Assembly (NCBI RefSeq): GCF_034259205.1
Contig: NZ_CP139487.1
Coordinates: 2,232,001-2,296,000, forward strand
Origin: Peredibacter starrii
Lineage (GTDB): Bacteria > Bdellovibrionota > Bacteriovoracia > Bacteriovoracales > Bacteriovoracaceae
Reading direction: 5' to 3'
DNA length: 64,000 nucleotides
Part shown: in pieces, positions 43,946-53,800 of the stretch
Layout of the letters: every line of letters begins with the position of its first letter
How positions within the stretch are numbered: position 1 is the stretch's first letter
The notes under the pieces: model-generated
What the model saw: only the letters and a program-made list of their open reading frames with translations
What the model was told of the DNA's origin: nothing
The model's database searches: none
Translations under genes and position numbers: made by a program

Positions 43946-45593
43946 TTTTTTGACCAGGGTAGATTGAGCGCTGCTTGAGAGAGTTGATCTTTACAAGCGC
44001 CTCGATCGGCTGGTTAAACTCACGAGCAACCTTCGTCAGGTGATCGCCTTTTCTTACTGTATAGATACCTTTCTGAGTACCTGGAAGAACGATTTTTTGT
44101 CCTACCTGAATCTGACCACGCTTTAGATTGTTGGCCGTTTTAATTTTTGAAACATTTAGATCAAACAAACGGGCAAGGTCTGTCAGATTATCACCACGCT
44201 TAACTTTATAAACGATTGGCCTGTTAGTAACTTTAACTTTTGGAGTTTGGGCCACAGTACGAGTTGCAACTTTTTGCTCATCTCTTTCCTCAAGCTTCAG
44301 TCGTTGACCGATTTTTACTCTTGTTCTCCAAGATTTGAAATCATTGGCCATCGCCAGTTCTCTTGGCGTCATGTTGTACTTACGGGCAATTGATACAAGA
44401 GTTTCGCCACGACGAACATGGTGAAGTTTAGGTTTTACTTCTGTTTCAACTTTAGCTTCTTTTTCAACATGGGCCGTGCGGCGGTTTAGATCACGACGAG
44501 ATTCAGGTTTTGAAAATTTTGCCACTTCAACTGGAGCTGCGATTTCATCCAGGCGGTAGCTGTACTTAGATTTTGGCACGCGAAGGTAGTAAGTACCTGC
44601 GAAGTGTCTTGGAGTTGAAGTACGACGAAGTTCAGGGTTAAGTTTCTTTAAAAGAGCAACGTCGATATTCATACGACGAGCAACTGAAACAAGAGAGATG
44701 TTCTTCTTAACTGGTTTAAGCTCAGTTAGATCAAAAAGACGGTGTTTTTTCTTAGGGATGACGAAACCGTATTTTTCAGCGTTATTTACTACGTGCATGG
44801 CCGCAAGAACTTTTGGAACGTAGTTAATTGTTTCAGAAGGAAGATGTTTGTTACGAGAAAGCTCATAGAAGTCACGTGTTCCGTGCTTCATAATTCGGCG
44901 GATGATTCCGTATTCACCAGCATTGTAGCCAGCAAGAGCAAGTTCCCATGAAGATAGAACGTTATGCATGTCTTTAAAGTACATTGCTGCGGCCTTTGTA
45001 GACTTGAATAGATCTTGTCTTTCATCAATTTCAGACGTGATTTTTAGACCATAACGAGCACCTGTGCCACGGATGAATTGCCAAGGACCCACTGCCGAAG
45101 CATGAGAGCGAGCGCCTAGGTAATAACCAGATTCAATAAGGCCAACGAAATAAAGTTCTTTCGGAAGACCGTGGGCCTCAAAGATCGCCTCAATGTGATG
45201 ACGATATTCTTCACCGTTATTGATAAAACGTTGCATACGATCACGGTTTTGTTTTGTGAAGTAATCTACCCAAAACTGCATACGCTTAGTGTTTTTCTTT
45301 GCGAGGAAGTTACGTGCGTAGGGAACTTCGTTATTTTCAGAATCGGGAAGCTCTTTATCGATTTCAGCGTCACCAACAGTTGTTTTGATGGAATCATCAT
45401 CCGCATCGGCCTCGGCCATCTCGTGAGTATACTCACCGTTTTGTTGGGCCTTTTCAAAAACTTCATCATCTTCGATTTGAACAGTTTCCATGAGACTGCT
45501 CATTTCGCGAGACGGAGTTTTTTTCATTTGGGAACAGCTCATTAAGAGCATCGATGAAAGCGTAAGCGTAGAAAGAACAGATATTTTCTTCAT
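43926..45593 (-). CDS. mltD: Membrane-bound lytic murein transglycosylase with LysM domains
   Basis: 555 residues. Lipoprotein signal ending MLLMSC; acidic linker; SLT catalytic domain (about 140-270) with LYFVGLIESGYYLGARSHAS (catalytic Glu in IESG), AVGPWQFIRGTGARYGL and ALAGYNAGEYG. Three LysM domains follow (VRRGETLVSIARKYN, VKRGDNLTDLARLF, VRKGDHLTKVAREF) that bind peptidoglycan. It cleaves glycan strands with 1,6-anhydro-muramic acid formation. In a predator, similar enzymes may act on prey wall, but the lipobox fits self-wall turnover. Confidence 0.93.
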   Translation of the reverse strand: MKKISVLSTLTLSSMLLMSCSQMKKTPSREMSSLMETVQIEDDEVFEKAQQNGEYTHEMAEADADDDSIKTTVGDAEIDKELPDSENNEVPYARNFLAKKNTKRMQFWVDYFTKQNRDRMQRFINNGEEYRHHIEAIFEAHGLPKELYFVGLIESGYYLGARSHASAVGPWQFIRGTGARYGLKITSEIDERQDLFKSTKAAAMYFKDMHNVLSSWELALAGYNAGEYGIIRRIMKHGTRDFYELSRNKHLPSETINYVPKVLAAMHVVNNAEKYGFVIPKKKHRLFDLTELKPVKKNISLVSVARRMNIDVALLKKLNPELRRTSTPRHFAGTYYLRVPKSKYSYRLDEIAAPVEVAKFSKPESRRDLNRRTAHVEKEAKVETEVKPKLHHVRRGETLVSIARKYNMTPRELAMANDFKSWRTRVKIGQRLKLEERDEQKVATRTVAQTPKVKVTNRPIVYKVKRGDNLTDLARLFDLNVSKIKTANNLKRGQIQVGQKIVLPGTQKGIYTVRKGDHLTKVAREFNQPIEALVKINSLKQRSIYPGQKIIVNMD

Positions 45594-45715
45594 GAAAAAG
45601 AACCTCGCAGCGGTTTTAGACGTCTTGTCAGATTATTTTATGATAGCACTCAGGATTGTCTTTGCAACAAATCTTAGTAGGAAAAATCATCCTTTGTGGA
45701 AACATCACTTTTTCA

Positions 45716-45721
45716 TATAAT
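45716..45721 (+). promoter_or_regulatory. -10 element of the retropepsin gene, nearly leaderless
   Basis: Consensus TATAAT ends 6 nt before the ATG at 45728, so transcription would start on or beside the start codon. The -35 is weak (TTTGTG, 45693-45698, 17-bp spacer). No Shine-Dalgarno is visible. Confidence 0.5.
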
Positions 45722-45727
45722 CAATGA

Positions 45728-46222
45728 ATGGACAGTGAAGTAAAAAGTGAATCAAAAATTATTGGCTGGCGTGAATGGGTCTCAATGCCAAACCTGGGTC
45801 TGGTTGCCATCAAAGGCAAAGTAGATACTGGTGCGAAAACGTCAAGCTTGCATGCGTTTGATATTGCCCTCGAAAAGAAGGGTGCTAAGACCTATGTGAA
45901 CTTCAAGGTTCACCCGATTCAAGGTGACTTCACCGTGGTAGTTTCTTGTCGTGCCCCTCTGGTGGATATCCGTTCTGTTACTGATTCCGGTGGCCACAAG
46001 GAAGATCGTTATGTCATTCGCACGACAATGGTTCTGGCCAATATCAAAAAGAAGATTGAGCTGACTCTTTCAAACCGCGAGACCATGAAGTTTCGCATGC
46101 TGATTGGCCGTGCGGCCTTGAAGCACTTCTATATTGATCCGACTCAATCTTATCTGGCCGGGAAAACCATCAAGCAGAAGCGCTTCATTAAGGAAGTTAA
46201 GGCGATGCGGGGTAAAGCCTAG
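45728..46222 (+). CDS. Retropepsin-like aspartic protease (RimB / COG4067)
   Basis: 164 residues. GWREWVSMPNLGLVAIKGKV then DTGAKTSSLHA is the catalytic D-T-G motif; FRMLIGRAALKHFYIDP is the C-terminal conserved block. The family, once called ATP-dependent zinc protease, trims poly-glutamate tails from ribosomal protein S6 in concert with RimK (RimB in Pseudomonas). Here no rimK is adjacent, but a RimK-like ATP-grasp lies 24 kb upstream at 19660. Its last 26 bp overlap the convergent pterin dehydratase gene. Confidence 0.88.
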   Translation: MDSEVKSESKIIGWREWVSMPNLGLVAIKGKVDTGAKTSSLHAFDIALEKKGAKTYVNFKVHPIQGDFTVVVSCRAPLVDIRSVTDSGGHKEDRYVIRTTMVLANIKKKIELTLSNRETMKFRMLIGRAALKHFYIDPTQSYLAGKTIKQKRFIKEVKAMRGKA

Positions 46223-46550
46223 CGTGGGCCTCATCAATCTTTGCTGCGACGATGAAGTCATTTTCGACCAGGTTATTATTGGTATGGGTCCAGAGTTCGA
46301 TATCGCAGTGGCCCCATCCTAAATGGATTTCCGGGTGATGCTTTTCTTCCTCTGCAATTCGACCCACTTCATTGGTAAATTCCAGGGCACGTTTAAAATT
46401 TTTAAATTTAACATCGCGACGTATGCGTGAGTTGTTCTCTGTCAGTTTCCATTCTGGAGAGAGGGACTTTAAGAGACGTTCTTTTTCTTCCTGTGAAAGT
46501 GGTGGAACGTAAGTTGAGCATGGAATACATTTTTTATCTTTAAGATCCAT
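46197..46550 (-). CDS. phhB: Pterin-4a-carbinolamine dehydratase
   Basis: 117 residues from the ATG at 46550; a longer upstream frame is low-quality sequence antisense to the gamma-glutamyltransferase start. Motif: AEEEKHHPEIHLGWGHCDIELWTH with H-H-P and the W-T-H ending holds the active-site His residues. It dehydrates 4a-hydroxytetrahydrobiopterin during aromatic amino acid hydroxylation. N-terminal CIPCST carries two Cys, as seen in many bacterial forms. Confidence 0.9.
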   Translation of the reverse strand: MDLKDKKCIPCSTYVPPLSQEEKERLLKSLSPEWKLTENNSRIRRDVKFKNFKRALEFTNEVGRIAEEEKHHPEIHLGWGHCDIELWTHTNNNLVENDFIVAAKIDEAHARLYPASP

Positions 46551-46601
46551 ATCTTTTCTCCTAGACTCGAAAAAGTATCCTTTATTTATCAGGAGTCGTA
46601 A

Positions 46602-48308
46602 ATGCGTGCTGTCTTGTTGTTGATGCTTTTGCTCGGTTGTTCTCACAAGGTGAGAATTGTTGCGCCGACTGCAGTTGAACCTCGAGTTGCTCATGAAGCA
46701 AGTGCCAAAGAAGTGATGGTTGCGACCCAAGGTCAGGCCACAACACGTGCTGCTCTAAAAATCTTTAATCAAGGCGGAAATATCATCGATGCTTTCGTCG
46801 CTGCCTCATTTGCCATCTCAGTTGAGCGTCCTCATTCAACAGGAATCGGTGGCGGTGGATTTCTTTTATACTTTGCTAAAGAAGAAAATAAGGTCTACGC
46901 GTTCGATTTCCGCGAAGTGGCCCCACTTCTTGCGACATCTAATATGTACTTAACAAAAAAAGGTGATCCACAACCACTTCTTTCACAAGAAGGTGCTTTA
47001 GCAGTGGCGACTCCGGGATTGGTAAAAGGTCTTTACGAGATTCATGGCCGTTTCGGTAAACTTCCTTGGAAAGATACAATCAGGCCAGCGATTGAACTGG
47101 CCCGCAATGGTTTCCCTCTTTATGAACAACTTCAAGAGGCCCTGACTGATCGTCGTTCTCTTTTACAAATGGATCCTGAGGCCAAAAAAACATTTTTTAC
47201 TCAAGACGGAAGAGTGCCTCTTCTGGGAACCATCATCTATCAAGAGAACTTGGCCAAGACACTTGAACTTATTGCAGATAAAGGTGAAGAAGGTTTCTAT
47301 AAAGGCAAAGTCGCCGATGCTATCATTAAGACCGTTAAAAAGAAGCGTGGTCTATTAACTCATAAAGACTTTAAGGCCTATGAAGTCAAAGAACGCGAGC
47401 CAGTCACGGGTGCCTACAAAGGTCTTAAAATTTTCTCAATGCCACCTCCAAGTTCAGGTGGGATTCACGTGATTCAAATTCTTAAAATGCTTGAGCCACA
47501 TGACTTGAAAGATAAAGGACCTCAATCAACTGAAGCGGTTCATTTAACTGCCATGGCCATGCAGAGGGCCTTCATTGATCGCGCCAACTATTTAGGTGAT
47601 CCTGACTTTAATCCAGTTCCAGTCAAAGAACTTCTGAATGAAAAGTATTTAAAAAAACTTTCCCGTTCTATTGATGTTGAGAAAGCGACTCCGGCCGATA
47701 AAGTAAAGGCGATTCCGCTTCCTTATGAGTCTTCAGATACGGTCCACTTCTCAATCGCGGATAAGGAAGGAAATCTTGTTGCCTCAACTCAGACCATCAA
47801 CGGATGGTTTGGTTCAGGTGTGATGGCCCAAGGTACAGGTATTGTTCTTAACAACGAAATGGATGACTTCGCTCAAAAAGCAGGAGCTCAAAACCTATTT
47901 GGTGCTGTTGGAGGGAGGAATAACTTAGTTCAACCAAGAAAGCGTCCACTCTCAAGCATGTCTCCCACGATCATGACAAAAGACGGTCAACCTTTCATGG
48001 CGGTTGGGTCACCATCGGGAACTCGAATCATTACTTGTGTGGCCCAAACAATTCTGAACTCTGTTGAGTTTGAAATGCCTCTTTATGAAGCGGTTGCCGC
48101 CACTCGTATTCACCAACAATGGTTGCCGGATCAGTTAAAGATCGAAGCTCCTTATCTTGATCCAAAAGTTGAGAAAGAACTAAAGGACCTGGGCCATAAT
48201 GTGGTTCATGAAAGACTTGGTTGTTCAATTCAGGCGATTAAGAAAACGAAGAAGGGTTGGGACGGAGTAAGTGATCCGAGAGGAGAAGGTCTCGCTCTCG
48301 GATTGTAA
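46602..48308 (+). CDS. ggt: Gamma-glutamyltransferase
   Basis: 568 residues. A lipoprotein-like signal ends LLLLGC (Cys13), so the enzyme should be membrane-tethered outside the cytoplasm. Family blocks: RPHSTGIGGGGFLLY, FDFREVAPL (substrate Arg), and the autocleavage site ESSDTVHFSIADKEGNLVA, where Thr becomes the N-terminal nucleophile of the small subunit. Later PLSSMSPTIM and GSPSGTRIIT are the oxyanion and glutamate-binding loops. It cleaves glutathione and gamma-glutamyl peptides. AGGAG precedes the ATG. Confidence 0.95.
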   Translation: MRAVLLLMLLLGCSHKVRIVAPTAVEPRVAHEASAKEVMVATQGQATTRAALKIFNQGGNIIDAFVAASFAISVERPHSTGIGGGGFLLYFAKEENKVYAFDFREVAPLLATSNMYLTKKGDPQPLLSQEGALAVATPGLVKGLYEIHGRFGKLPWKDTIRPAIELARNGFPLYEQLQEALTDRRSLLQMDPEAKKTFFTQDGRVPLLGTIIYQENLAKTLELIADKGEEGFYKGKVADAIIKTVKKKRGLLTHKDFKAYEVKEREPVTGAYKGLKIFSMPPPSSGGIHVIQILKMLEPHDLKDKGPQSTEAVHLTAMAMQRAFIDRANYLGDPDFNPVPVKELLNEKYLKKLSRSIDVEKATPADKVKAIPLPYESSDTVHFSIADKEGNLVASTQTINGWFGSGVMAQGTGIVLNNEMDDFAQKAGAQNLFGAVGGRNNLVQPRKRPLSSMSPTIMTKDGQPFMAVGSPSGTRIITCVAQTILNSVEFEMPLYEAVAATRIHQQWLPDQLKIEAPYLDPKVEKELKDLGHNVVHERLGCSIQAIKKTKKGWDGVSDPRGEGLALGL

Positions 48309-48311
48309 GAT

Positions 48312-49184
48312 TTATTTTTGATACATGGGATCTGTATGCTGAAGCCATATAGGTCCCATCGGTGCAGGAAGATTCGTTTTATCGAAAACCACACCCTGGG
48401 CCATCTGATTCTTTTCCACTGAATAGTAAGTTTGTTTTAATTCGATTTTCTTTTTAACCCAATCATTCATCTTGTCCGGATTCCAGAACGTCAGAAGCTT
48501 ATGCTTCTCTTTGTCCGTGGCCCATTTATCTCCGTGGGTAAGGACTTTAAATAAGCTTACTCCTTCATCTGTGACAGGAGGCCCGGCGAGTTCAAGAGGA
48601 ATGTAGATAGATTGTGACCAACTATCTTTCATCTCTTGTTCCATGACTCCGGCCACTTCAAGGAAGCTCACACCAAAGGCCGAACAACCTGAGCCTTCAC
48701 CATAGCGAGGACGATTCGCAAGACCATAATAGCGGCCCACATTTTTCTCACGGTACTCATTTAGGTATTGAGTTGTGCGCTTACACTGGCCGTCGTTTAA
48801 AAGGAATTTTGTGAATGTGACTTTTCCTTCAGAGAGTAAACTGTTCAGTTCATCTTTTAAATCTTGAGACTTCTCGAGCTCTCCTTCAAAGCTGTGATAG
48901 AGAATCCCTAGACCCCTTTGATTTACCATAAGCTGAGTCACCGGATCCAAGCTCTTGCCAGACATGCCAGTTAGTTCATACTGATCACCACATTTAAGTT
49001 CCACAAAAACGTGGCCCATAAATCGGGAGTCGAAGCTTAGTTTGTTTTTCACCGCAGATTTCAGGACCGCCGAAGGGGAGGACCAATCATATCCTTTGGG
49101 TGAAGGTTTAAAAAAAAGGGTCATTTCATTCTTTGCCCAAGAGCTTCCGGACAAGAGAAGAGCTGTAAATATGAGGTTTTTCAT
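48312..49184 (-). CDS. Secreted protein, function unknown
   Basis: 290 residues with a signal peptide ending SSWA. Notable: FMGHVFVELKCGDQYELTG, LNDGQCKRTTQYLNEY and GEGSGCSAFGVSFLEVAG, with three Cys and a conserved-looking His. The pattern recalls permuted papain-like (NlpC/DUF-type) enzymes with Cys and His on separate segments, but I cannot name a family. It is convergent with ggt and divergent from the symporter gene. Single gene. Confidence 0.65.
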   Translation of the reverse strand: MKNLIFTALLLSGSSWAKNEMTLFFKPSPKGYDWSSPSAVLKSAVKNKLSFDSRFMGHVFVELKCGDQYELTGMSGKSLDPVTQLMVNQRGLGILYHSFEGELEKSQDLKDELNSLLSEGKVTFTKFLLNDGQCKRTTQYLNEYREKNVGRYYGLANRPRYGEGSGCSAFGVSFLEVAGVMEQEMKDSWSQSIYIPLELAGPPVTDEGVSLFKVLTHGDKWATDKEKHKLLTFWNPDKMNDWVKKKIELKQTYYSVEKNQMAQGVVFDKTNLPAPMGPIWLQHTDPMYQK

Positions 49185-49231
49185 AAATCCATTTTCTCTC
49201 CGCTTTAAACTTCTTACGAGGAGGGAAAAAT

Positions 49232-50683
49232 ATGCTTTCTCTATTGAATTTTCTCTTTTTGATCGAGATATTAGACCCCATGAACTGGGAGCTTTTCGGA
49301 ATTTCTATTTATGTCGTCGGGATGATTGGATTGGGATTTTATTTCTCAAGACGAATCAAGAACCAGGACGATTACTTCTTAGGTGGCCGTACACTGGGGC
49401 CCCTGCTCGCTACGTTCGCCATCTTTGCTACCTGGTTTGGTGCCGAAACCTGTATCGGGACTGCAGGAGCAGTTTATCAAAATGGTCTATCAAGTATTCA
49501 TGCTGATCCCATGGGTTACACTATTTGTTTATTAGTCATGGGTCTCTTCTTTGCCAAGGTGTTATGGTCAAAGAAGATCACAACAATCCCTGATCTGTTC
49601 CGCCATCGGTATTCACCTTCAATTGAAAAGCTCACGGCCCTTTTACTCATTCCTAGTTCGGTCATCTGGGCGGGTGCTCAGGTGCGGGCCTTGGGTCAGA
49701 TTGTTCATGCTACGACTGACTTTGGTCCTGTACTGGCCGTAACCGTGGCCGCCATTGTGGTTATCATTTACACCATGTGGGGTGGGATGCTCGCAGACGC
49801 TTATGCGGATCTCATTCAAGGTATCGCCATTATTATGGGTCTAATTTTTCTTCTCTGTTCTGTGATTTATGATTTAGGTGGAATTGGTGCTGCCCTTTCA
49901 ACTATCCCGACTGATAAATTGAGTCTGGGTGGGGGAGATATGCTTCATTTGAGTTTACTCGGAAAGATGGAGTTGTGGCTTGTTCCGATTTTTGGATCCA
50001 TCATGACTCAGGAACTAGTGAGTCGTGTGGCCGCCAGTCGTTCATCTCATGTTGCAAGAAACTCTACTCTTAGAGCTGCGAGCATTTATTTCCTGGTGGG
50101 ATCAATTCCGGTGATCATTGGTCTTATTGGTGTGAACTACATGCCGGGATTGAAAGATCCGGAAACTCTTATGCCGGTTCTCGCGAAAAATCATCTTCAC
50201 TATGTTTTCTATATTATTTTTGTGGGTGCACTTATCTCGGCCATCCTTTCAACGGTTGATACGACTCTTCTTGCGAGTTCAGCACTATTAAGTCAAAACT
50301 TAGTGAATCCGCTTCTTCCGAATCTTTCAGACAAAAAGAAAGTTTTGATCGCAAGACTTGGAACTCTTCTTTCAGGTGTCACTGCTTACGTCATTGCTTT
50401 TTCTTCGGATTCAATTACAAGTTTAGTTGAAACTGCTTCAAGCTTAGGTGGACCTTCCATTTTTGTTTTAACCATGATCGCCTTGTGGGACAAACGGGGA
50501 ACTGCACTTAATGCTGGGTTTGCTATGGTGATGAGTATCGTGACTTGGTTATGTGGTCATTATATTTGGGACTTAGAGTATCCCGTAGTATTAACGGTAC
50601 TGGTGTGCGGTCTTAGTTATTTCCTTTCCCTGCCATTTACGGCCATTTCGAAAGACAATCATCTCGAGGCAGTATCCGAGTAG
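49232..50683 (+). CDS. Sodium:solute symporter (SSS family)
   Basis: 483 residues with about 13 TM helices. DDYFLGGRTLGPLLATFAI is the SSS family start motif; FATWFGAETCIGTAGAVYQNG, VYTMWGG-type segment (IIYTMWGGMLADAYADLIQ) and SAILSTVDTTLLASSALLSQ (sodium-site helix) follow. It imports an unidentified solute with Na+. AGGAGGG lies 7 nt before the ATG. It is followed by a 182-bp gap with no gene in which I see no feature beyond an AT-rich promoter-like stretch upstream of the giant lipoprotein. Confidence 0.93.
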   Translation: MLSLLNFLFLIEILDPMNWELFGISIYVVGMIGLGFYFSRRIKNQDDYFLGGRTLGPLLATFAIFATWFGAETCIGTAGAVYQNGLSSIHADPMGYTICLLVMGLFFAKVLWSKKITTIPDLFRHRYSPSIEKLTALLLIPSSVIWAGAQVRALGQIVHATTDFGPVLAVTVAAIVVIIYTMWGGMLADAYADLIQGIAIIMGLIFLLCSVIYDLGGIGAALSTIPTDKLSLGGGDMLHLSLLGKMELWLVPIFGSIMTQELVSRVAASRSSHVARNSTLRAASIYFLVGSIPVIIGLIGVNYMPGLKDPETLMPVLAKNHLHYVFYIIFVGALISAILSTVDTTLLASSALLSQNLVNPLLPNLSDKKKVLIARLGTLLSGVTAYVIAFSSDSITSLVETASSLGGPSIFVLTMIALWDKRGTALNAGFAMVMSIVTWLCGHYIWDLEYPVVLTVLVCGLSYFLSLPFTAISKDNHLEAVSE

Positions 50684-50865
50684 ATTGATTTATTGTGCCT
50701 ACTATCTGTGTCCATCTGTAAAATTATCTTTATTCTGAGGCAGGATGTTCCTTGATGACCATCGTAAGTCATGAATATTCCTTTAGGTATTCTTTGAGAC
50801 CCTTCCATATATAAAGTAAGTCTAGAATTGTTCGATAGGTCTAAATATATTGGAGAGTTAGCTAG

Positions 50866-53800
50866 TTGAAATTGAAAGGTATTAATTTTTTATTCATAAT
50901 GCTACTGATGACGGCCGCTGGCTGTAATCCATCTGGTTATGTGAAAGTTGATGTCTTTCAAGATCTCTTTAAAAATAATCCACCAACTCTTAGTTCATTT
51001 ACCTGTGCTTCTACTTCACTAACTGAAGGTGACACTCTTTCCTGTTCGGCAATTGGTAATGATACTGGAGACTTCACCTATCGATTTTCGCTCCAGAATA
51101 CTTGTGGGAGCGCAGTTATTGATGCTGATTCAGGTGTCATCAACTTACTGACAGACAATAGTTTTGTTCCGGGCTGTGTTCTTTCTATAGAGGCCTTTGA
51201 TGGAGAGTTTACTTCATCGTCTATCCAAGTTCCGATCACTGTTGCCAATACTGTTCCAACCTTATCAATATCTGATGTTACTCTTCCTGAGGACTCTGTT
51301 TTAATCGCTAATGATGCCGCTGTTCAGTCATCTGAAGGGGACAATGGTGTTTATGCTTTAGACAATGCGGTCACAACTGGGACAAAGTGTTCGACAGTAG
51401 GAACATTATCTATTGATGCAGTAACTGGTGCCGTTTCTTTGAATGCTCCTAACTGGGTGGGAAGTTGTAATATTACTGTGACATATGATGATGGTAATGG
51501 TGGTGTGGCCACAGATGAATTTACCTATACAGCGACTAATATTAACGATGGCCCCATCATAAGTGGTAGTTGCGGTGGTTCAGTGAATCAAGATGCCGCC
51601 TATTCTTGTTCAGCACTCACGGCGAATGATCCTGAAGGAGACACGTTTACTTGGGAGTTTGGGCCGACTCATGATTGTGCTTTCCTTGCCATCGACAGCT
51701 CAACTGGTGCTATCACAGGAACTCCAGATGATAATGAAGTTGGAAGCTGCACACTTGCTGTGAGAGGCACCGATGGAACAAATTATTCTCAAATCGTCTA
51801 CACCCGATCAATTACCGTAAATAACCTTCAACCGACCTTAAATATTACCAATAAGTCTACTAACGACACCATTGGACCTGTAGTCGTCGCCACTGATGCA
51901 GAAGTTCAGTCTAACGAGGAAGGCCTCGGAGTTTATGCTCTAGATAATGCCACGACTTCCGGAACTAAATGTAGTGATAACGGTGTTGTGAGTATTAACA
52001 CTACTAATGGAGAAGTGACTTTTGATGGAGTCGATGGGTGGACCGGCACTTGTAATATTAAGGTGGTCTTTGATGACCAGAATCCAACTCTGAATTTAGT
52101 TGCTGATGAATTCACACTTACAGTTGTTGATAATGTGGGCCCAGTTGCACTAAGTGTGAGTTCACTTCTGGCCGATGGAACATACAATTTAGGTTCAACC
52201 ATTTCAATTCGTGTGACGTTTAATGAACCTGTGACAGTCACGGGTTTCCCAAAAATTCTGTTAGAAACGGGCTTTATTGATCGAGAGGCAACGTATGTCT
52301 CTGGAAGTGGCAGTGCCAATCTTACCTTTAATTATACTGTTGAAGCAGATGACTTCTCCGCTGATCTTGATGTGGCCGCAGCGGCCGTAATCGTTCTTAA
52401 TGGTGGAACTTTAGTTGATATTTCTTCTAATGCTGCAACATTAAATTTGCCAGCGGGAGCAAATCCAAACTCACTACCATCTCAGAAAAACATTGTTGTC
52501 GCCGGGACCTTCCCGTTCGCTGAACTTCAAAATATCCCGACTCCCATTGCTCGCACGAGCTTGACCGATATGACAGTTGGTGGAACAGGCGTGACTCACT
52601 ATCGATATAAATGGGGGATTAAGGCCGCAACCGATTGTAGTGTAGCGACAGGGTATTCCGCAGAAACTGATATCTCACAAAAAATTGTGGAGAGTCTTAC
52701 ATCAGTCGTAGTCGGTAATCCAGTTGCGTTTTGTGTAGTCGGAAAAAATGCTAGTGATGTCTGGCAGCCATATTCTGCCGCAACTCGAGTTGAGTGGATC
52801 AAGGGTGAGTACTCGATGGGCCCAATTTCACTCGCTGGACTCAGTAATCTTCCAAACTGGAAAGATGTCATCATTGATAGTTTTGGCAGAATTGTGGCAA
52901 GAAACGCCCGCGGAGAAATCTTTCGATCTGTTGATAACGGAACGACTTGGCAGCTTCAATGTAAAATCGTGAATGACGATAATGCCCACTTTAAAACTTC
53001 TCCAACTGCGGGTCACACTTATCTAATTACCAACGGTAATCTTCATAAGGTTGAATCTTATAATGGGGCCCCTTGCCCTCAGAAAACGTCGACTATCACA
53101 GATTTTAACTATACCTATTTTTATTCACCGATTGCTATCGACAGTGACGGAAGTATTTATCTCTTTTTAGCGGATGCTAGTGGTCAGCGAGATTTATTAT
53201 ACAAATCTGCGGACCAAGGTGAAAATTGGATCCTTCATAACACGCTTACAGGGAATGGTTGGTCATCTTCTTTTGCCATTGATCCTAATGATAAAAATAA
53301 GATGGTGCGGTTTGCTGCTGATGATGTGAATTCAACTCGCCAGGGACTTTATACATCATCTAATGCTGGTATTACATGGACCATGACTAGCACCAAAGAT
53401 CTGACATTTGTTGATCTGAAATATAATCCGGCCCAAAGTAATTCGTTTTATGTGGCCACCGGAGACTATTCAACTGATGGTGGTGTTAACCTTACACTTG
53501 GAACTAACACCATCCTTGTGACGGATTCACGTCGTTTTCACATTGATACAGATGGCTCAGGATATTTTCTTCAGGAGAGTGGTGTTAACACACTCCTAAG
53601 AAAGAGCACCAACTACGGAATTGCGGCCCATAGTGTGCTATATACCTTTCCAAACATCAGTTCTAACAAGAACAGTCAGGCGATATCTACTCGCGGACCC
53701 CTTATCGCCGCAGTCATGGGTGGAAGACTGTATGTGAGTACCAACAGTGGTAGTAGTTTTAATCTTATCAACTGGCAGGGGACCAAGCTTGCTCTTATGA

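Noticed and set aside
46551-46730. N-terminal extension of the pterin dehydratase reading frame
   Set aside because: It is antisense to the gamma-glutamyltransferase start, has no protein character, and the normal family length is reached from the ATG at 46550.
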